Positions 18,132 through 26,819 of a stretch of 64,000 bases of DNA are shown here, one piece after another (within the stretch, counting starts at the first letter, position 1; every line of letters begins with the position of its first letter). The notes beneath the pieces were generated by a model. It was not told where the DNA came from. It worked only from the letters and a program-made list of their open reading frames with translations, and ran no database searches. This DNA is from Paenibacillus sp. VTT E-133291 (GTDB taxonomy: Bacteria > Bacillota > Bacilli > Paenibacillales > Paenibacillaceae). The DNA lies in assembly GCF_002264395.1 (NCBI RefSeq), contig NZ_NFVA01000016.1:1-64000 (forward strand). Reading direction: 5' to 3'. The position numbers and the translations under genes are program-made.

Positions 18132-18641
18132 ATGAGCGACCATCCTATTCAGGGCCTAATGCAAACAGCGATGGAAAATATTAAGGGTATGGTAGATGTT
18201 AATACGATTGTTGGAGATCCAGTACAAACACCTGATGGTAGTATTATTCTGCCGATCAGTAAGGTGGCTTTTGGGTTTGCTGCAGGGGGTAGTGATTATC
18301 GAGTGGAGGATTCTATAAGTGGATCCAGCTCCCAAGGCGGCGTCAAAATGCTTCCTTTTGGTGGCGGTAGCGGGGGTGGGGTTTCCATCAGACCGATCGC
18401 TTTTCTAGTGGTTGGTAAGGATGGGGTGAACATTGTGCCACTCGACAATCAAACACATTTGTTCGAGAAAATCATCGATGCTACACCAGGGCTCATCGAC
18501 AAAATCCAGACGATGTTCCAAAGCAGCAGTTCCTCAAGCCAAGCTGGGACACCCGCTGCTCAAGCTTCACAACCACCAGCTCAAGCCTCACAAGCACCTG
18601 CTAAACCCGATCCAAGTACATCTCAATCTTCAACACATTAG
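18132..18641 (+). CDS. gerW: GerW/YtfJ-family sporulation protein
   Basis: A 169-residue protein with the family core HPIQGLMQTAMENIKGMVDVN, TIVGDPVQTPDGSIILPISKVAFGF, a Gly/Ser-rich loop (FGGGSGGG) and PIAFLVVGKDGV. In B. subtilis YtfJ (GerW) is forespore-made and needed for normal germination. The last ~35 residues are a Gln/Ala/Pro/Ser-rich tail that looks unstructured. AAAGGAGG lies 7 bases before the ATG. It follows the DUF2953 gene by 84 bp. Confidence 0.92.
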   Translation: MSDHPIQGLMQTAMENIKGMVDVNTIVGDPVQTPDGSIILPISKVAFGFAAGGSDYRVEDSISGSSSQGGVKMLPFGGGSGGGVSIRPIAFLVVGKDGVNIVPLDNQTHLFEKIIDATPGLIDKIQTMFQSSSSSSQAGTPAAQASQPPAQASQAPAKPDPSTSQSSTH

Positions 18642-18668
18642 ATACACATAATTGTTCAAATAGCCTCG

Positions 18669-18704
18669 GGGATATCGCCATACATCAGGCGGTGTCCCTT
18701 TTTG
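18669..18704 (+). terminator. Intrinsic terminator after gerW
   Basis: GGGATATCGCC (18669-18679) / GGCGGTGTCCC (18688-18698) with G-U pairs, followed by TTTTT. Confidence 0.8.
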
Positions 18705-18807
18705 TGTGGAGAGGACATACCCTAAGGCTGGTCCGCATACACTTGTACAACATAGGCATGAAATGAATCACTCTACTTAAGAACCGATAAGAATCCGGAG
18801 GATAAAT

Positions 18808-20007
18808 ATGAAGACAATAACCCGTAAATTTCCAATCGCCTTATTACTGAGCATTTTGCTGCTGTTTCTGACACCGCTAACGTTGATTCATGCGGAGAAC
18901 AGCTCCATATCTACGCATGCAAGGGCAGCGGCGCTGATTGATGTGGAATCCGGGCGTATTTTGTATAGCAGTCGAGGAGATGAGCCTATGCTTATTGCCA
19001 GCCTGACTAAAATAATGACCGCCCTCGTTGCTATTGAGAATGGTGATTTAGCCTCAAAAGTCAAAGTTGGCAAAAATGCTTTCGCCAAAGAAGGCTCCTC
19101 TATTTATTTACAGCAAGGTGAAGAGATGACGCTGGAAAATATGCTGTATGGTTTAATGCTGCGCTCAGGGAATGATGCGGCAACAGCGATCGCTGAACAT
19201 ATCGGCGGTTCTGAAGAAGGGTTTGTATACCTGATGAACAATAAAGCTGAAGAGCTCGGATTAAAAAATACTCATTTTGCTAATCCGCATGGTCTAGATG
19301 CTGAAGGCCATTATTCGAGTGCTAATGACTTAGCTGTACTGACGGCGTATGCTCTTCACAATCCTGTATTTAAGCAAATCGTGAAGACGCAGGAGAAAAC
19401 TGCTGACAATCCAAATGAGAAATGGGATTACAAGTGGAGAAACAAGAATAAAATGCTGTACTTATATGAGGGTGCTGACGGTGTGAAGACAGGGTATACC
19501 AAAAAAGCGCTACGATGCCTTGTCAGCTCTGCGACCAGAAACGGACAGCAGCTTGTCGCAGTCACCATAAATGATGGAGATGACTGGAATGATCATGCCT
19601 CACTGCTGAACTTTGGGTTTAATCACTACCCACTAAAAACAATGATCGAACGCGGGGACCCCGTGAGCGGTTATAACTTCGTGACAGCTAAAAAATTTGC
19701 CTATCCGCTCGGACCAGGCGAGCAGGATAGAGTGACCACCAAACTTGTCTTAAATCAAAAGATTACCGAACCCGCTCAAGCGGCAAGATCGAACTTTGGA
19801 TTGCAAGGGGTTCTGGTTCTAGATCTCGGTGGCAAGGAGATAGGCCGGGTTCCAGTGTATACACGAGAGTCCTTACCTCCTGAGGAATCTGCTTATACTA
19901 AAAAATATAGTACAACGCAAGCGTTAACTTATCCTGCCGATAATTGGTTTCAGGCTATAGGGAGTGCACTGAAGGCGTTATTTAAATTGGGCGAAAGTTC
20001 CAAGTAA
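18808..20007 (+). CDS. dacF: D-alanyl-D-alanine carboxypeptidase (DacF/DacB type)
   Basis: Penicillin-binding protein of S11 family that trims the terminal D-Ala of peptidoglycan side chains; sporulation paralogues tune cortex cross-linking. A signal peptide ends near HAENS (~residue 29). The three active-site motifs are SLTK (65-68), SGN (120-122) and KTG (227-229). A beta-rich C-terminal domain follows. At 399 residues the size is normal. The adjacent spmA and spmB, as in the B. subtilis dacB operon, point to a sporulation role; whether it is the DacB or DacF orthologue cannot be settled by eye. Confidence 0.92.
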   Translation: MKTITRKFPIALLLSILLLFLTPLTLIHAENSSISTHARAAALIDVESGRILYSSRGDEPMLIASLTKIMTALVAIENGDLASKVKVGKNAFAKEGSSIYLQQGEEMTLENMLYGLMLRSGNDAATAIAEHIGGSEEGFVYLMNNKAEELGLKNTHFANPHGLDAEGHYSSANDLAVLTAYALHNPVFKQIVKTQEKTADNPNEKWDYKWRNKNKMLYLYEGADGVKTGYTKKALRCLVSSATRNGQQLVAVTINDGDDWNDHASLLNFGFNHYPLKTMIERGDPVSGYNFVTAKKFAYPLGPGEQDRVTTKLVLNQKITEPAQAARSNFGLQGVLVLDLGGKEIGRVPVYTRESLPPEESAYTKKYSTTQALTYPADNWFQAIGSALKALFKLGESSK

Positions 20008-20042
20008 GCAGCTAGCTGATTAATGAAGAGGGAGGCGTATCC

Positions 20043-20708
20043 ATGATTAACGGGATCTGGCTAGGAATGATCATCATCGGTTTTCTGTTCGCCGCCGTTA
20101 ACGGCAGAATGGATGAATTTACAGCCGCCGTATTCGACGGAGCCAAGAGTGGGGTTACAGTAAGTTTCGGCTTAATAAGTGTACTTGTATTCTGGCTAGG
20201 AATCATGCGGATCGCAGAGGATGCTGGTTTGCTTAAAAAAATAGCCAAGATTCTTGGGCCAATCGTAGCCTTCCTCTTTCCAGATGTGCCAAAGGGTCAT
20301 CCTGCAATCGGATATATTCTCTCCAACATGAGCGCTAATTTGCTTGGACTTGGCAATGCGGCTACACCTATGGGGATCAAGGCGATGCAGGAGCTGCAGA
20401 AGCTCAATCCGGATAAAGAAACGGCCACACCAGCCATGTGTACCTTGCTAGCGCTTAACACAGCAAGTATTACGCTGATTCCCGCGACCCTAATTGCGAT
20501 CCGATTGAATTATAATTCGACAGATCCTGCGGGGATAGTCGGCACAACCCTTGCTGCAACAGCAGTGGCGACTCTTGCAGCGATTGCGGCGGACCGTTTT
20601 TTCCGAAGGATGACATTGTTGCGCAAACCTCCAAAGCCGCCGTCAGCCAAGTCTGGTTCTGTTCCAATAGCGAAGACTTCGCTGCCTAATTCTTCATTGA
20701 AAGGGTGA
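20043..20708 (+). CDS. spmA: Spore maturation protein A
   Basis: A 221-residue polytopic membrane protein of the nucleoside-recognition (Gate) fold. Typical segments are IWLGMIIIGF, LISVLVFWLGIMRIAEDAGLL and NMSANLLGLGNAATPMGIKAM. With SpmB it is needed for spore core dehydration in B. subtilis. Lies 35 bp after dacF with GAGGGAGG before the ATG, and 7 bp before spmB. The tail after ~200 is variable and rich in Pro/Ser/Lys. Confidence 0.95.
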   Translation: MINGIWLGMIIIGFLFAAVNGRMDEFTAAVFDGAKSGVTVSFGLISVLVFWLGIMRIAEDAGLLKKIAKILGPIVAFLFPDVPKGHPAIGYILSNMSANLLGLGNAATPMGIKAMQELQKLNPDKETATPAMCTLLALNTASITLIPATLIAIRLNYNSTDPAGIVGTTLAATAVATLAAIAADRFFRRMTLLRKPPKPPSAKSGSVPIAKTSLPNSSLKG

Positions 20709-20715
20709 ACATGAC

Positions 20716-21249
20716 TTGTACCAGTTAATCAGTCTCATATCGGCATGGGCGATTCCGGTCATGATTACGTTCATCCCGCTCTATGCTTTTACGCGTAAAG
20801 TCCCAGTGTATGAGTCATTTGTTGAAGGGGCAAAAGATGGATTTGGTACGGCAATCGCGATTATTCCTCATCTTGTAGGTATGCTTGTAGCGATCAGCGT
20901 CTTTCGCGCATCGGGCGCACTCGACTTCCTAATGGGATTCATATCTCCTGCGCTAAGGGGGCTTGGTGTACCTCCAGAAGTGCTGCCACTAGGCCTTCTG
21001 CGGCCTCTCACAGGGACAGGCTCTCTTGCTTATACCACGGATCTGATTCGCGTTCATGGACCAGACTCTCTAATCGGCATGATTGCCTCTACCATACAGG
21101 GCAGCACGGACACAACACTTTATGTATTAACGGTTTATTTTGGAGCTGTAGGTGTGCGTAACGGCCGTTATGCGCTTAAGGTAGGTCTCTTCTCCGATGT
21201 CGTTGGCTTCGTCGCCGCGATCGCGGTCTGCCTCCTGCTTTTTGGGTAG
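20716..21249 (+). CDS. spmB: Spore maturation protein B
   Basis: A 177-residue membrane protein partner of SpmA with the family motifs FVEGAKDGFGTAIAIIPHLVGML, GVPPEVLPLGLLRPL and IQGSTDTTLYVLTVYFGAVG. The start appears to be TTG at 20716 (AAAGGG about 10 bases upstream); the nearby ATG at 20711 is out of frame. Forms one unit with dacF and spmA. Confidence 0.95.
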   Translation: MYQLISLISAWAIPVMITFIPLYAFTRKVPVYESFVEGAKDGFGTAIAIIPHLVGMLVAISVFRASGALDFLMGFISPALRGLGVPPEVLPLGLLRPLTGTGSLAYTTDLIRVHGPDSLIGMIASTIQGSTDTTLYVLTVYFGAVGVRNGRYALKVGLFSDVVGFVAAIAVCLLLFG

Positions 21250-21315
21250 TCTGCGTCACCCTCAAACCTCCCTCGACATATGCTATTGCAGCAATGTGGA
21301 GGGAGGCAATCCGCT

Positions 21316-21660
21316 ATGAACTATAAAGGTTTTATCCTGCATCAGTCTCGCTGTACTTCCATAAATGGCAAAGGTTTTGATTTTTGGGTTGGTGTTGAAG
21401 GAGCCATTTATGCAGCACCGCTGCTGACCGATCCGGAGTATATTCACATTTGCTTGGAAGGTGATTTCAGCCGGGAGGACGGCACCCCTCCATTATCTGG
21501 AAAGAAAGAGCAGCTATTTGCCACAGATAAACTCATTTTAGAACTGGTAGAGCGCTACCAAATCTCCCCTTTAATCATCGAACCCCACAATAATTACTGC
21601 CCAGGAGCATTTTTTCCATGGAATGAACTTGTGATTTATCCCTCTGATGGTTATCATTAA
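21316..21660 (+). CDS. Small amidase-like (PGRP-fold) protein
   Basis: A 114-residue protein inserted between spmB and rluB. Its pattern fits the N-acetylmuramoyl-L-alanine amidase/PGRP fold: FILHQS (first metal His position), WVGVEGAIYAAP, HICLEGDF, then IIEPHNNYCPGAFFPWNELV, which resembles the closing H...CPG..FPW motif of T7-lysozyme-like enzymes. The spacing between the last His and Cys is shorter (HNNYC) than in classical members, so activity is uncertain. No signal peptide is seen. GGGAGG precedes ATG 21316 by 9 bases; the upstream TTG/CTG-rich extension is ignored. A sporulation or cell-wall role is inferred from fold and neighbours. Confidence 0.65.
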   Translation: MNYKGFILHQSRCTSINGKGFDFWVGVEGAIYAAPLLTDPEYIHICLEGDFSREDGTPPLSGKKEQLFATDKLILELVERYQISPLIIEPHNNYCPGAFFPWNELVIYPSDGYH

Positions 21661-21680
21661 TCTGAGGTGACTAGTCGAAA

Positions 21681-22439
21681 ATGGAAAGATTACAGAAAAT
21701 TTTGGCGCAGGCCGGTGTGGCGTCCAGACGTAAGTGTGAAGAAATGATTTTGGCCGGTAAAGTGGAAGTCAACGGGGAACTCGTAACTACGCTTGGCACG
21801 AAGGTGGACCCCGCAACAGATATTATTAAAGTCTCCGGTAGACTGATCCGGGGCGAGAACAAAATCTATATTATGTTCAACAAACCTAAAGGCGTTATTA
21901 CAAGTGCTTCCGATCCAAAGGGTCGCAAGGTTGTAACAGACTACCTTAAAGGAATTACAGAACGGGTTTACCCTGTAGGCCGTCTGGATTACGATACGGA
22001 AGGACTGCTGCTGTTAACGAATGATGGAGATTTCGCTAACTTGCTTACCCATCCTAAGCATCATGTACCTAAGACGTATCATGCAACGGTCAAGGGTATT
22101 CCGCATGGCACCGCATTGGACAAGCTAAAAGCCGGCATCAAGCTGGAGGATGGCATGACAGCGCCTGCTGAGGTGGAGTACAAGGATATTGACGAAGCGA
22201 ATAAAGAAGCAGTAATCAGCATAACGATTCACGAGGGACGTAACCGTCAGGTACGACGCATGTTTGATGCGATTTCACACCCCGTTATCCGTCTGAAGCG
22301 GATTTCTTTCGGGGATATTATGCTGCAAAATCTTAAACGTGGCTCCTACCGTCATTTGACCAAAGATGAAATTAACCATCTGCAGCAAATTGCCAAAGCA
22401 GGATTACTCAAAGAAAGAACTCCACGTAAAGAGTCATAA
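21681..22439 (+). CDS. rluB: 23S rRNA pseudouridine synthase, RluB family
   Basis: A 252-residue RsuA/RluB/RluE/RluF-type enzyme. An S4 RNA-binding domain (ERLQKILAQAGVASRRKCEE) is followed by the catalytic GRLDYDTEGLLLLTNDG with the active-site Asp, and ends with GRNRQVRRMFDA. It modifies helix 89 of 23S rRNA in relatives (U2605 in E. coli numbering). GAGGTGA lies upstream of the ATG. Position between spmB and resA matches B. subtilis. Confidence 0.95.
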   Translation: MERLQKILAQAGVASRRKCEEMILAGKVEVNGELVTTLGTKVDPATDIIKVSGRLIRGENKIYIMFNKPKGVITSASDPKGRKVVTDYLKGITERVYPVGRLDYDTEGLLLLTNDGDFANLLTHPKHHVPKTYHATVKGIPHGTALDKLKAGIKLEDGMTAPAEVEYKDIDEANKEAVISITIHEGRNRQVRRMFDAISHPVIRLKRISFGDIMLQNLKRGSYRHLTKDEINHLQQIAKAGLLKERTPRKES

Positions 22440-22473
22440 AGACACACAATATTCACAATTAAACCCCCTAATG

Positions 22474-22544
22474 CTGTGACGAAATTCGCTATAATGTTCA
22501 TAGGATGTTCACACCTTACAACATAAGTATGAGTTGCGTCACAG
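22474..22544 (+). promoter_or_regulatory. Candidate resA promoter flanked by an inverted repeat
   Basis: TATAAT at 22490-22495 lacks a good -35. It lies between the arms of an exact 8-bp inverted repeat CTGTGACG (22474-22481) / CGTCACAG (22537-22544). TGTGA/TCACA half sites recall Fnr/Crp-type operators, and res genes respond to oxygen limitation in B. subtilis, but the arms are 55 bp apart. Inference only. Confidence 0.35.
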
Positions 22545-22559
22545 AAGGGGGCTTTACAT

Positions 22560-23081
22560 GTGGGTAAAGCGAGAAAACCAATTCAAATCGTAATTCTGTT
22601 TCTAATCGTTCTAGTGGGTGGTTATGCAATTGGTTCCTCTGTATTTGGTGGAAGCGGAAAACCAGAGGAAGGTAGTAAAGCGCCTGCCATTGATTTGCTG
22701 GGTCTTGATGGACTGGGGCATACATTAGACGAGTATAAGGGTAAGACTATTGTGCTGAATTTCTGGGGCTCATGGTGCACGCCTTGTGTAAAAGAAATGC
22801 CGGCTCTCCAAGCACAATGGGAAAAATGGAAGGACAAAGATGTAGTCGTTATTGGAATCAACGTAGGTGAAGATCAGATGACTGTTGAAAATTTTGTGAA
22901 GCAAGTCGATATTGATTTTCCGATTTTGATGGACACGGGACGAGACGCTGTACGAAGTTATGGTATTTCTCCACTCCCTACTACTTTTTTCATTAATGCA
23001 AAGGGTAAAATTGACAGCATTCATATTGGCCAGCTTGATTTAGATTCACTAGATGATCAAATTGGGAAGCTGGTGGATTGA
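22560..23081 (+). CDS. resA: Thiol-disulfide oxidoreductase ResA
   Basis: Membrane-anchored extracytoplasmic thioredoxin that reduces apocytochrome c haem-binding cysteines. N-terminal anchor (about residues 7-25), then a TlpA/ResA-like fold with WGSWCTPCVKEMP (Cys73, Cys76). At 173 residues the length is normal. The redox pair is CTPC rather than the CEPC common in B. subtilis ResA. The start is GTG with AAGGGGG upstream. First gene of resABC; its TGA overlaps the resB ATG. Confidence 0.95.
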   Translation: MGKARKPIQIVILFLIVLVGGYAIGSSVFGGSGKPEEGSKAPAIDLLGLDGLGHTLDEYKGKTIVLNFWGSWCTPCVKEMPALQAQWEKWKDKDVVVIGINVGEDQMTVENFVKQVDIDFPILMDTGRDAVRSYGISPLPTTFFINAKGKIDSIHIGQLDLDSLDDQIGKLVD

Positions 23082-24766
23082 TGAGTGAACGCGAGGCTTT
23101 TATAACCAATACCAAATGTGAATGTGGCCACCAGAACCCTGTAGGCACTGTTCTATGTGAAGCATGTGGAAAGCCGCTTGGCAAAGAATCGGACTGGGGC
23201 GAGAATCTGGAAATGCGTTATGATGGTGTAGCCCGTCGTTCGCAGCGTGTTAATCCAAGCATTATTGATCGAGTTTGGAACTTTTTTTCATCTGTAAAAA
23301 TAGCCATTTATCTTATCGTTTTGACACTGTTAGGCTCTATGCTGGGAACCGTTTTCCCACAGGAGAGTACTTTTCTTAATATTGATGCATCGACTTATTA
23401 TAAGCAGGAGTACGGAACAGCTGGGGACATCTACTATAAACTTGGACTTTCACATACATACGAATCCTGGTGGTTTGTGACTCTACTCGTAATGATTGGC
23501 GCTTCATTAGTCATTTGTAGTTTGGACAGAGTACTTCCGCTGTATAAGGCATTAACTAGGCAGAAGATTCGGAAACATCGTCAGTTCTTAATCCGGCAAA
23601 AGGCTGTGCTAGTTACTGAAGTGCATGAAGAACCAGAAGCTTGGGTTGCTCGGGTGGTTCAGCCTATGCGTAAAAAGGGCTACCGAGTCAAGACGGATGG
23701 AGGAGCGCTGCTGGCAGAGAAACACCGCTTCAGCCGCTGGGGACCTTACGTAATACATATTGGTTTGATTATTTTTTTACTTGCTGTACTGGCAAGAGGA
23801 TTGCCGGGTCTCAACATGGATCAGCATCTTGCTTTCCCGCAAGGGGAGATTACACAGATTCCGGATACCACCTACTATTTGAAAAACGAGAAATTCACCG
23901 TAGAGTTCTACACAGATGAAGAGATGCCTGAGGAGTTTCGGGGCAAAAAAATCCTTCCCAAATTATTCCAAACTAAAGCAGTGCTATATAAATGTACCGC
24001 GGATTGCGCAGATCCTACTAAGGAACCGCAGCTTACCGAGGTGACAACACATGATATCCAAGTAAACTCACCTTTGGATTATAAAGGATTGAAAGCGTAT
24101 CAGTTTGATTATGATCTAACACCTGTACTGCGTTCTGTACAGCCAGTGCTTAAGAACTCCACCACTGGGGGGTCGTACGGTAAATTTAAACTGGACATGA
24201 AGAATCCGCAGCGTACAATTACAGCGGGACCCTATACGATGACTTTAAAAGAGAAGTATATGGATTTTGGACTCAATGAGGATGGTCAGCCGATATCTAA
24301 GTCACCTTATCCGAATGCACCAGCATTCTTATTCTTGATTCAAGGACCGGATTTGCCAGCAGAAGGGCAGCAGTACTTCTATTTTCCTAAGCAGGTGGAT
24401 AAGTCTCAGTTTCAGCAGGTGGCTATTAACGATAAGCTTGGTGGCAGCAATAGATTTCTTGAGCTTGAAGTGGACAACATGAGCGATGTTGATTTTTCGG
24501 AATCGACTACATACTTGAATATACGTATTGATCGTGCAATGCCTTTTGTATGGTTAGGTGCAGCAATCGTGATGCTGGGTTTAGTCCTTGGATTCTACTG
24601 GCAGCATAGACGCATCTGGCTTACCGTTGTAAACGGAGAGCTAATCCTCGGAGGACATACGAACAAGAATTGGTTCGGTTTCCGTCGTGAGATCGTTTCT
24701 ATTTTAGAAAAAGTAGATATGGTAGTCGATGAAAAATCAATAGATAATGGAGGAGGCCTAACATGA
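23081..24766 (+). CDS. resB: Cytochrome c biogenesis protein ResB
   Basis: Integral membrane component of the System II haem delivery complex with ResC. The 561-residue protein has membrane helices near 73-95, 137-155, 217-237 and 485-505 with a large extracytoplasmic domain. Before the first helix there is an N-terminal zinc-ribbon-like segment, CECGHQNPVGTVLCEACG, not generally part of ResB. ATG 23081 overlaps the resA stop (TGATG); the gene overlaps resC by 4 bp. Confidence 0.94.
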   Translation: MSEREAFITNTKCECGHQNPVGTVLCEACGKPLGKESDWGENLEMRYDGVARRSQRVNPSIIDRVWNFFSSVKIAIYLIVLTLLGSMLGTVFPQESTFLNIDASTYYKQEYGTAGDIYYKLGLSHTYESWWFVTLLVMIGASLVICSLDRVLPLYKALTRQKIRKHRQFLIRQKAVLVTEVHEEPEAWVARVVQPMRKKGYRVKTDGGALLAEKHRFSRWGPYVIHIGLIIFLLAVLARGLPGLNMDQHLAFPQGEITQIPDTTYYLKNEKFTVEFYTDEEMPEEFRGKKILPKLFQTKAVLYKCTADCADPTKEPQLTEVTTHDIQVNSPLDYKGLKAYQFDYDLTPVLRSVQPVLKNSTTGGSYGKFKLDMKNPQRTITAGPYTMTLKEKYMDFGLNEDGQPISKSPYPNAPAFLFLIQGPDLPAEGQQYFYFPKQVDKSQFQQVAINDKLGGSNRFLELEVDNMSDVDFSESTTYLNIRIDRAMPFVWLGAAIVMLGLVLGFYWQHRRIWLTVVNGELILGGHTNKNWFGFRREIVSILEKVDMVVDEKSIDNGGGLT

Positions 24767-26025
24767 GCTTGCTCGATATCAGCAGCGCTGTCTTTATTGC
24801 CGCATTCTTATTATACAGCGGGTCGTTTATGTTATTCACTATCGCTATCATGGGTCGCAAGTGGTCGGGCCGCAAGCCAGAGGAACATACTGCTCGATGG
24901 GGTAAAATAGCTTTTATTGTTTCTTCTATAGGTCTTATCTTTCATCTTATTTATTTCTTTACACGTTGGTTTGGTGCAGGACATATTCCAGTCAGCAATA
25001 TGTATGAGTTCATGACTTTCTTATCCATGATGGTTATGGTAGCCTTTACAGTGATATACGCGATCTATCGCAAAGTTATTCTCGGTCTGTTTGCAGTTCC
25101 AATTAGCATTATTGTGATGGCGTACGCAGCTGTATTTCCACAGGAGGTTCAGCCGTTAATTCCATCCCTGCAATCGAACTATCTCAAGATCCACGTAACA
25201 CTGGCAGCACTGGGTGAATCCTTTTTCGCGGTAGGATTTGCGGCAGGGCTGATGTATCTGCTGCGGACTGTTAATTTTGCAAGTAAAGAGAAGGCAGATC
25301 GTAAGCAACAGAGACTGATTGAATTTACTCTCTTTTCAATCATTGTTATAATTGGGTTTCTGGGTTCAGTTTTTGCTTTCCGCGGAGCAGGTTATGAGAC
25401 TGTTTTTGTTCGTCACAACGTTACGATTGACAGCGCAGGGCAGGAAAATAGTACAATAGAGAAAGTGAGTTATCGAATGCCGCCGATTGTGGCTCCTCAC
25501 AATAGCGAAATTGAAAGCTTCCAGTCGTTTCTTGGCATGAAAGAACCTCTCTTTGAAGCTCCTTCATGGATGAATGGTGTGAATGCTGGCCGGAAGTTTA
25601 ATACTGTAATCTGGTCGATTCTTTCCGGATTACTCCTTTACGGAATTCTTCGCTTGATCGTACGCAAGCCGCTAGGCGCAGCGATTCACCCGGTTATGGA
25701 GGGGATTGATGAAGGCGATCTAGATGAGATAACGTATAGGGCGATAGCCATTGGCTTTCCTATTTTTACATTAGGCGCTTTGATTTTTGCAATGATATGG
25801 GCGCAAATAGCCTGGGGAAGATTCTGGGGATGGGACCCCAAAGAAGTCTGGGCACTCGTTACTTGGCTCTTCTATAGTGCTTATCTTCATTTACGATTGG
25901 CTCGTGGATGGCAAGGGCGAAAATCTGCCTGGCTTGCCGTTCTAGGTTTTTTGGTCGTAATGTTTACCTTAGTTGGCGTTAATCTAGTCATCGCCGGACT
26001 TCATTCTTATGCGGGGACGGACTGA
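24763..26025 (+). CDS. resC: Cytochrome c biogenesis protein ResC (CcsA type)
   Basis: Haem-handling membrane protein of System II. The 420-residue product has about eight membrane segments and the tryptophan-rich WWD-type motif WGRFWGWDPKEVWALVTWL, with conserved His residues on either side (VAPHNSE; IAGLHSYAG). GGAGG precedes the ATG, which overlaps the resB stop by 4 bp. The protein is longer than the core CcsA domain because of an N-terminal and a central loop region (about 220-260). Confidence 0.94.
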   Translation: MSLLDISSAVFIAAFLLYSGSFMLFTIAIMGRKWSGRKPEEHTARWGKIAFIVSSIGLIFHLIYFFTRWFGAGHIPVSNMYEFMTFLSMMVMVAFTVIYAIYRKVILGLFAVPISIIVMAYAAVFPQEVQPLIPSLQSNYLKIHVTLAALGESFFAVGFAAGLMYLLRTVNFASKEKADRKQQRLIEFTLFSIIVIIGFLGSVFAFRGAGYETVFVRHNVTIDSAGQENSTIEKVSYRMPPIVAPHNSEIESFQSFLGMKEPLFEAPSWMNGVNAGRKFNTVIWSILSGLLLYGILRLIVRKPLGAAIHPVMEGIDEGDLDEITYRAIAIGFPIFTLGALIFAMIWAQIAWGRFWGWDPKEVWALVTWLFYSAYLHLRLARGWQGRKSAWLAVLGFLVVMFTLVGVNLVIAGLHSYAGTD

Positions 26026-26102
26026 GCATAGTTTACCTGCTAACACAGCACAATGGATTTAAGGTTACGTTCTACTGTATTTGATGAAGGGGTTGTTGTG
26101 AA

Positions 26103-26819
26103 ATGGCAGATCATTTAAACAGAATTCTGGTAGTGGATGATGAGGAACGCATTCGCCGCCTGCTAAAGATGTATCTTGAAAAAGAAGGTTATGAAATCGA
26201 CGAAGCTGAAGATGGCGAAATTGCTCTTCGTAAAGCAACAGCAAATGACTACGGTCTAATTTTGCTGGATGTTATGCTGCCTGGCATTGATGGAATGGAA
26301 GTGCTGACCCGACTCAGAGGGGTCAAGTCGACACCTGTCTTAATGCTTACAGCTAAAGGTGAAGAGATTAATCGTGTACAGGGCTTTGAAATGGGCGCGG
26401 ATGATTATGTCGTGAAGCCATTTAGCCCTCGCGAAGTGATTTATCGCGTGAAGGCTATTATGCGCCGTTCTTCGGCAACCGCATTTTTGTCCAAAGAGAG
26501 CAACTCCAGTAATAACATTGTATTCACTCATCTTATTATTGAGCATGACGCACACCGGGTTACTGCTGGTGGTGAAGAAGTGAGTCTGACACCGAAAGAA
26601 TACGAACTGCTGCATTATTTGGCGATTTCACCGGATAAAGTGTTCTCTCGTGAAGAACTGCTTAAAGATGTTTGGAATTATGAGTTTTTCGGAGATTTGC
26701 GTACAGTCGATACCCATGTTAAGCGTCTTCGTGAAAAACTGAATAAGGTTTCACCGGAATCCGCGGCGATGATTACAACTGTATGGGGTGTAGGTTATAA
26801 ACTTGAGGTACCTAAATAA
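26103..26819 (+). CDS. resD: Response regulator ResD
   Basis: OmpR-family regulator of respiration and cytochrome genes under low oxygen in B. subtilis. The 238-residue protein has a receiver (ILLDVMLPGIDG with the phosphoacceptor Asp, VKPFSPREV) and a winged helix (LTPKEYELLHYLA, TVDTHVKRLREKL, TVWGVGYKLE). It follows resC by 77 bp and is followed directly by resE. Identification as ResD rests on the context. Confidence 0.94.
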   Translation: MADHLNRILVVDDEERIRRLLKMYLEKEGYEIDEAEDGEIALRKATANDYGLILLDVMLPGIDGMEVLTRLRGVKSTPVLMLTAKGEEINRVQGFEMGADDYVVKPFSPREVIYRVKAIMRRSSATAFLSKESNSSNNIVFTHLIIEHDAHRVTAGGEEVSLTPKEYELLHYLAISPDKVFSREELLKDVWNYEFFGDLRTVDTHVKRLREKLNKVSPESAAMITTVWGVGYKLEVPK

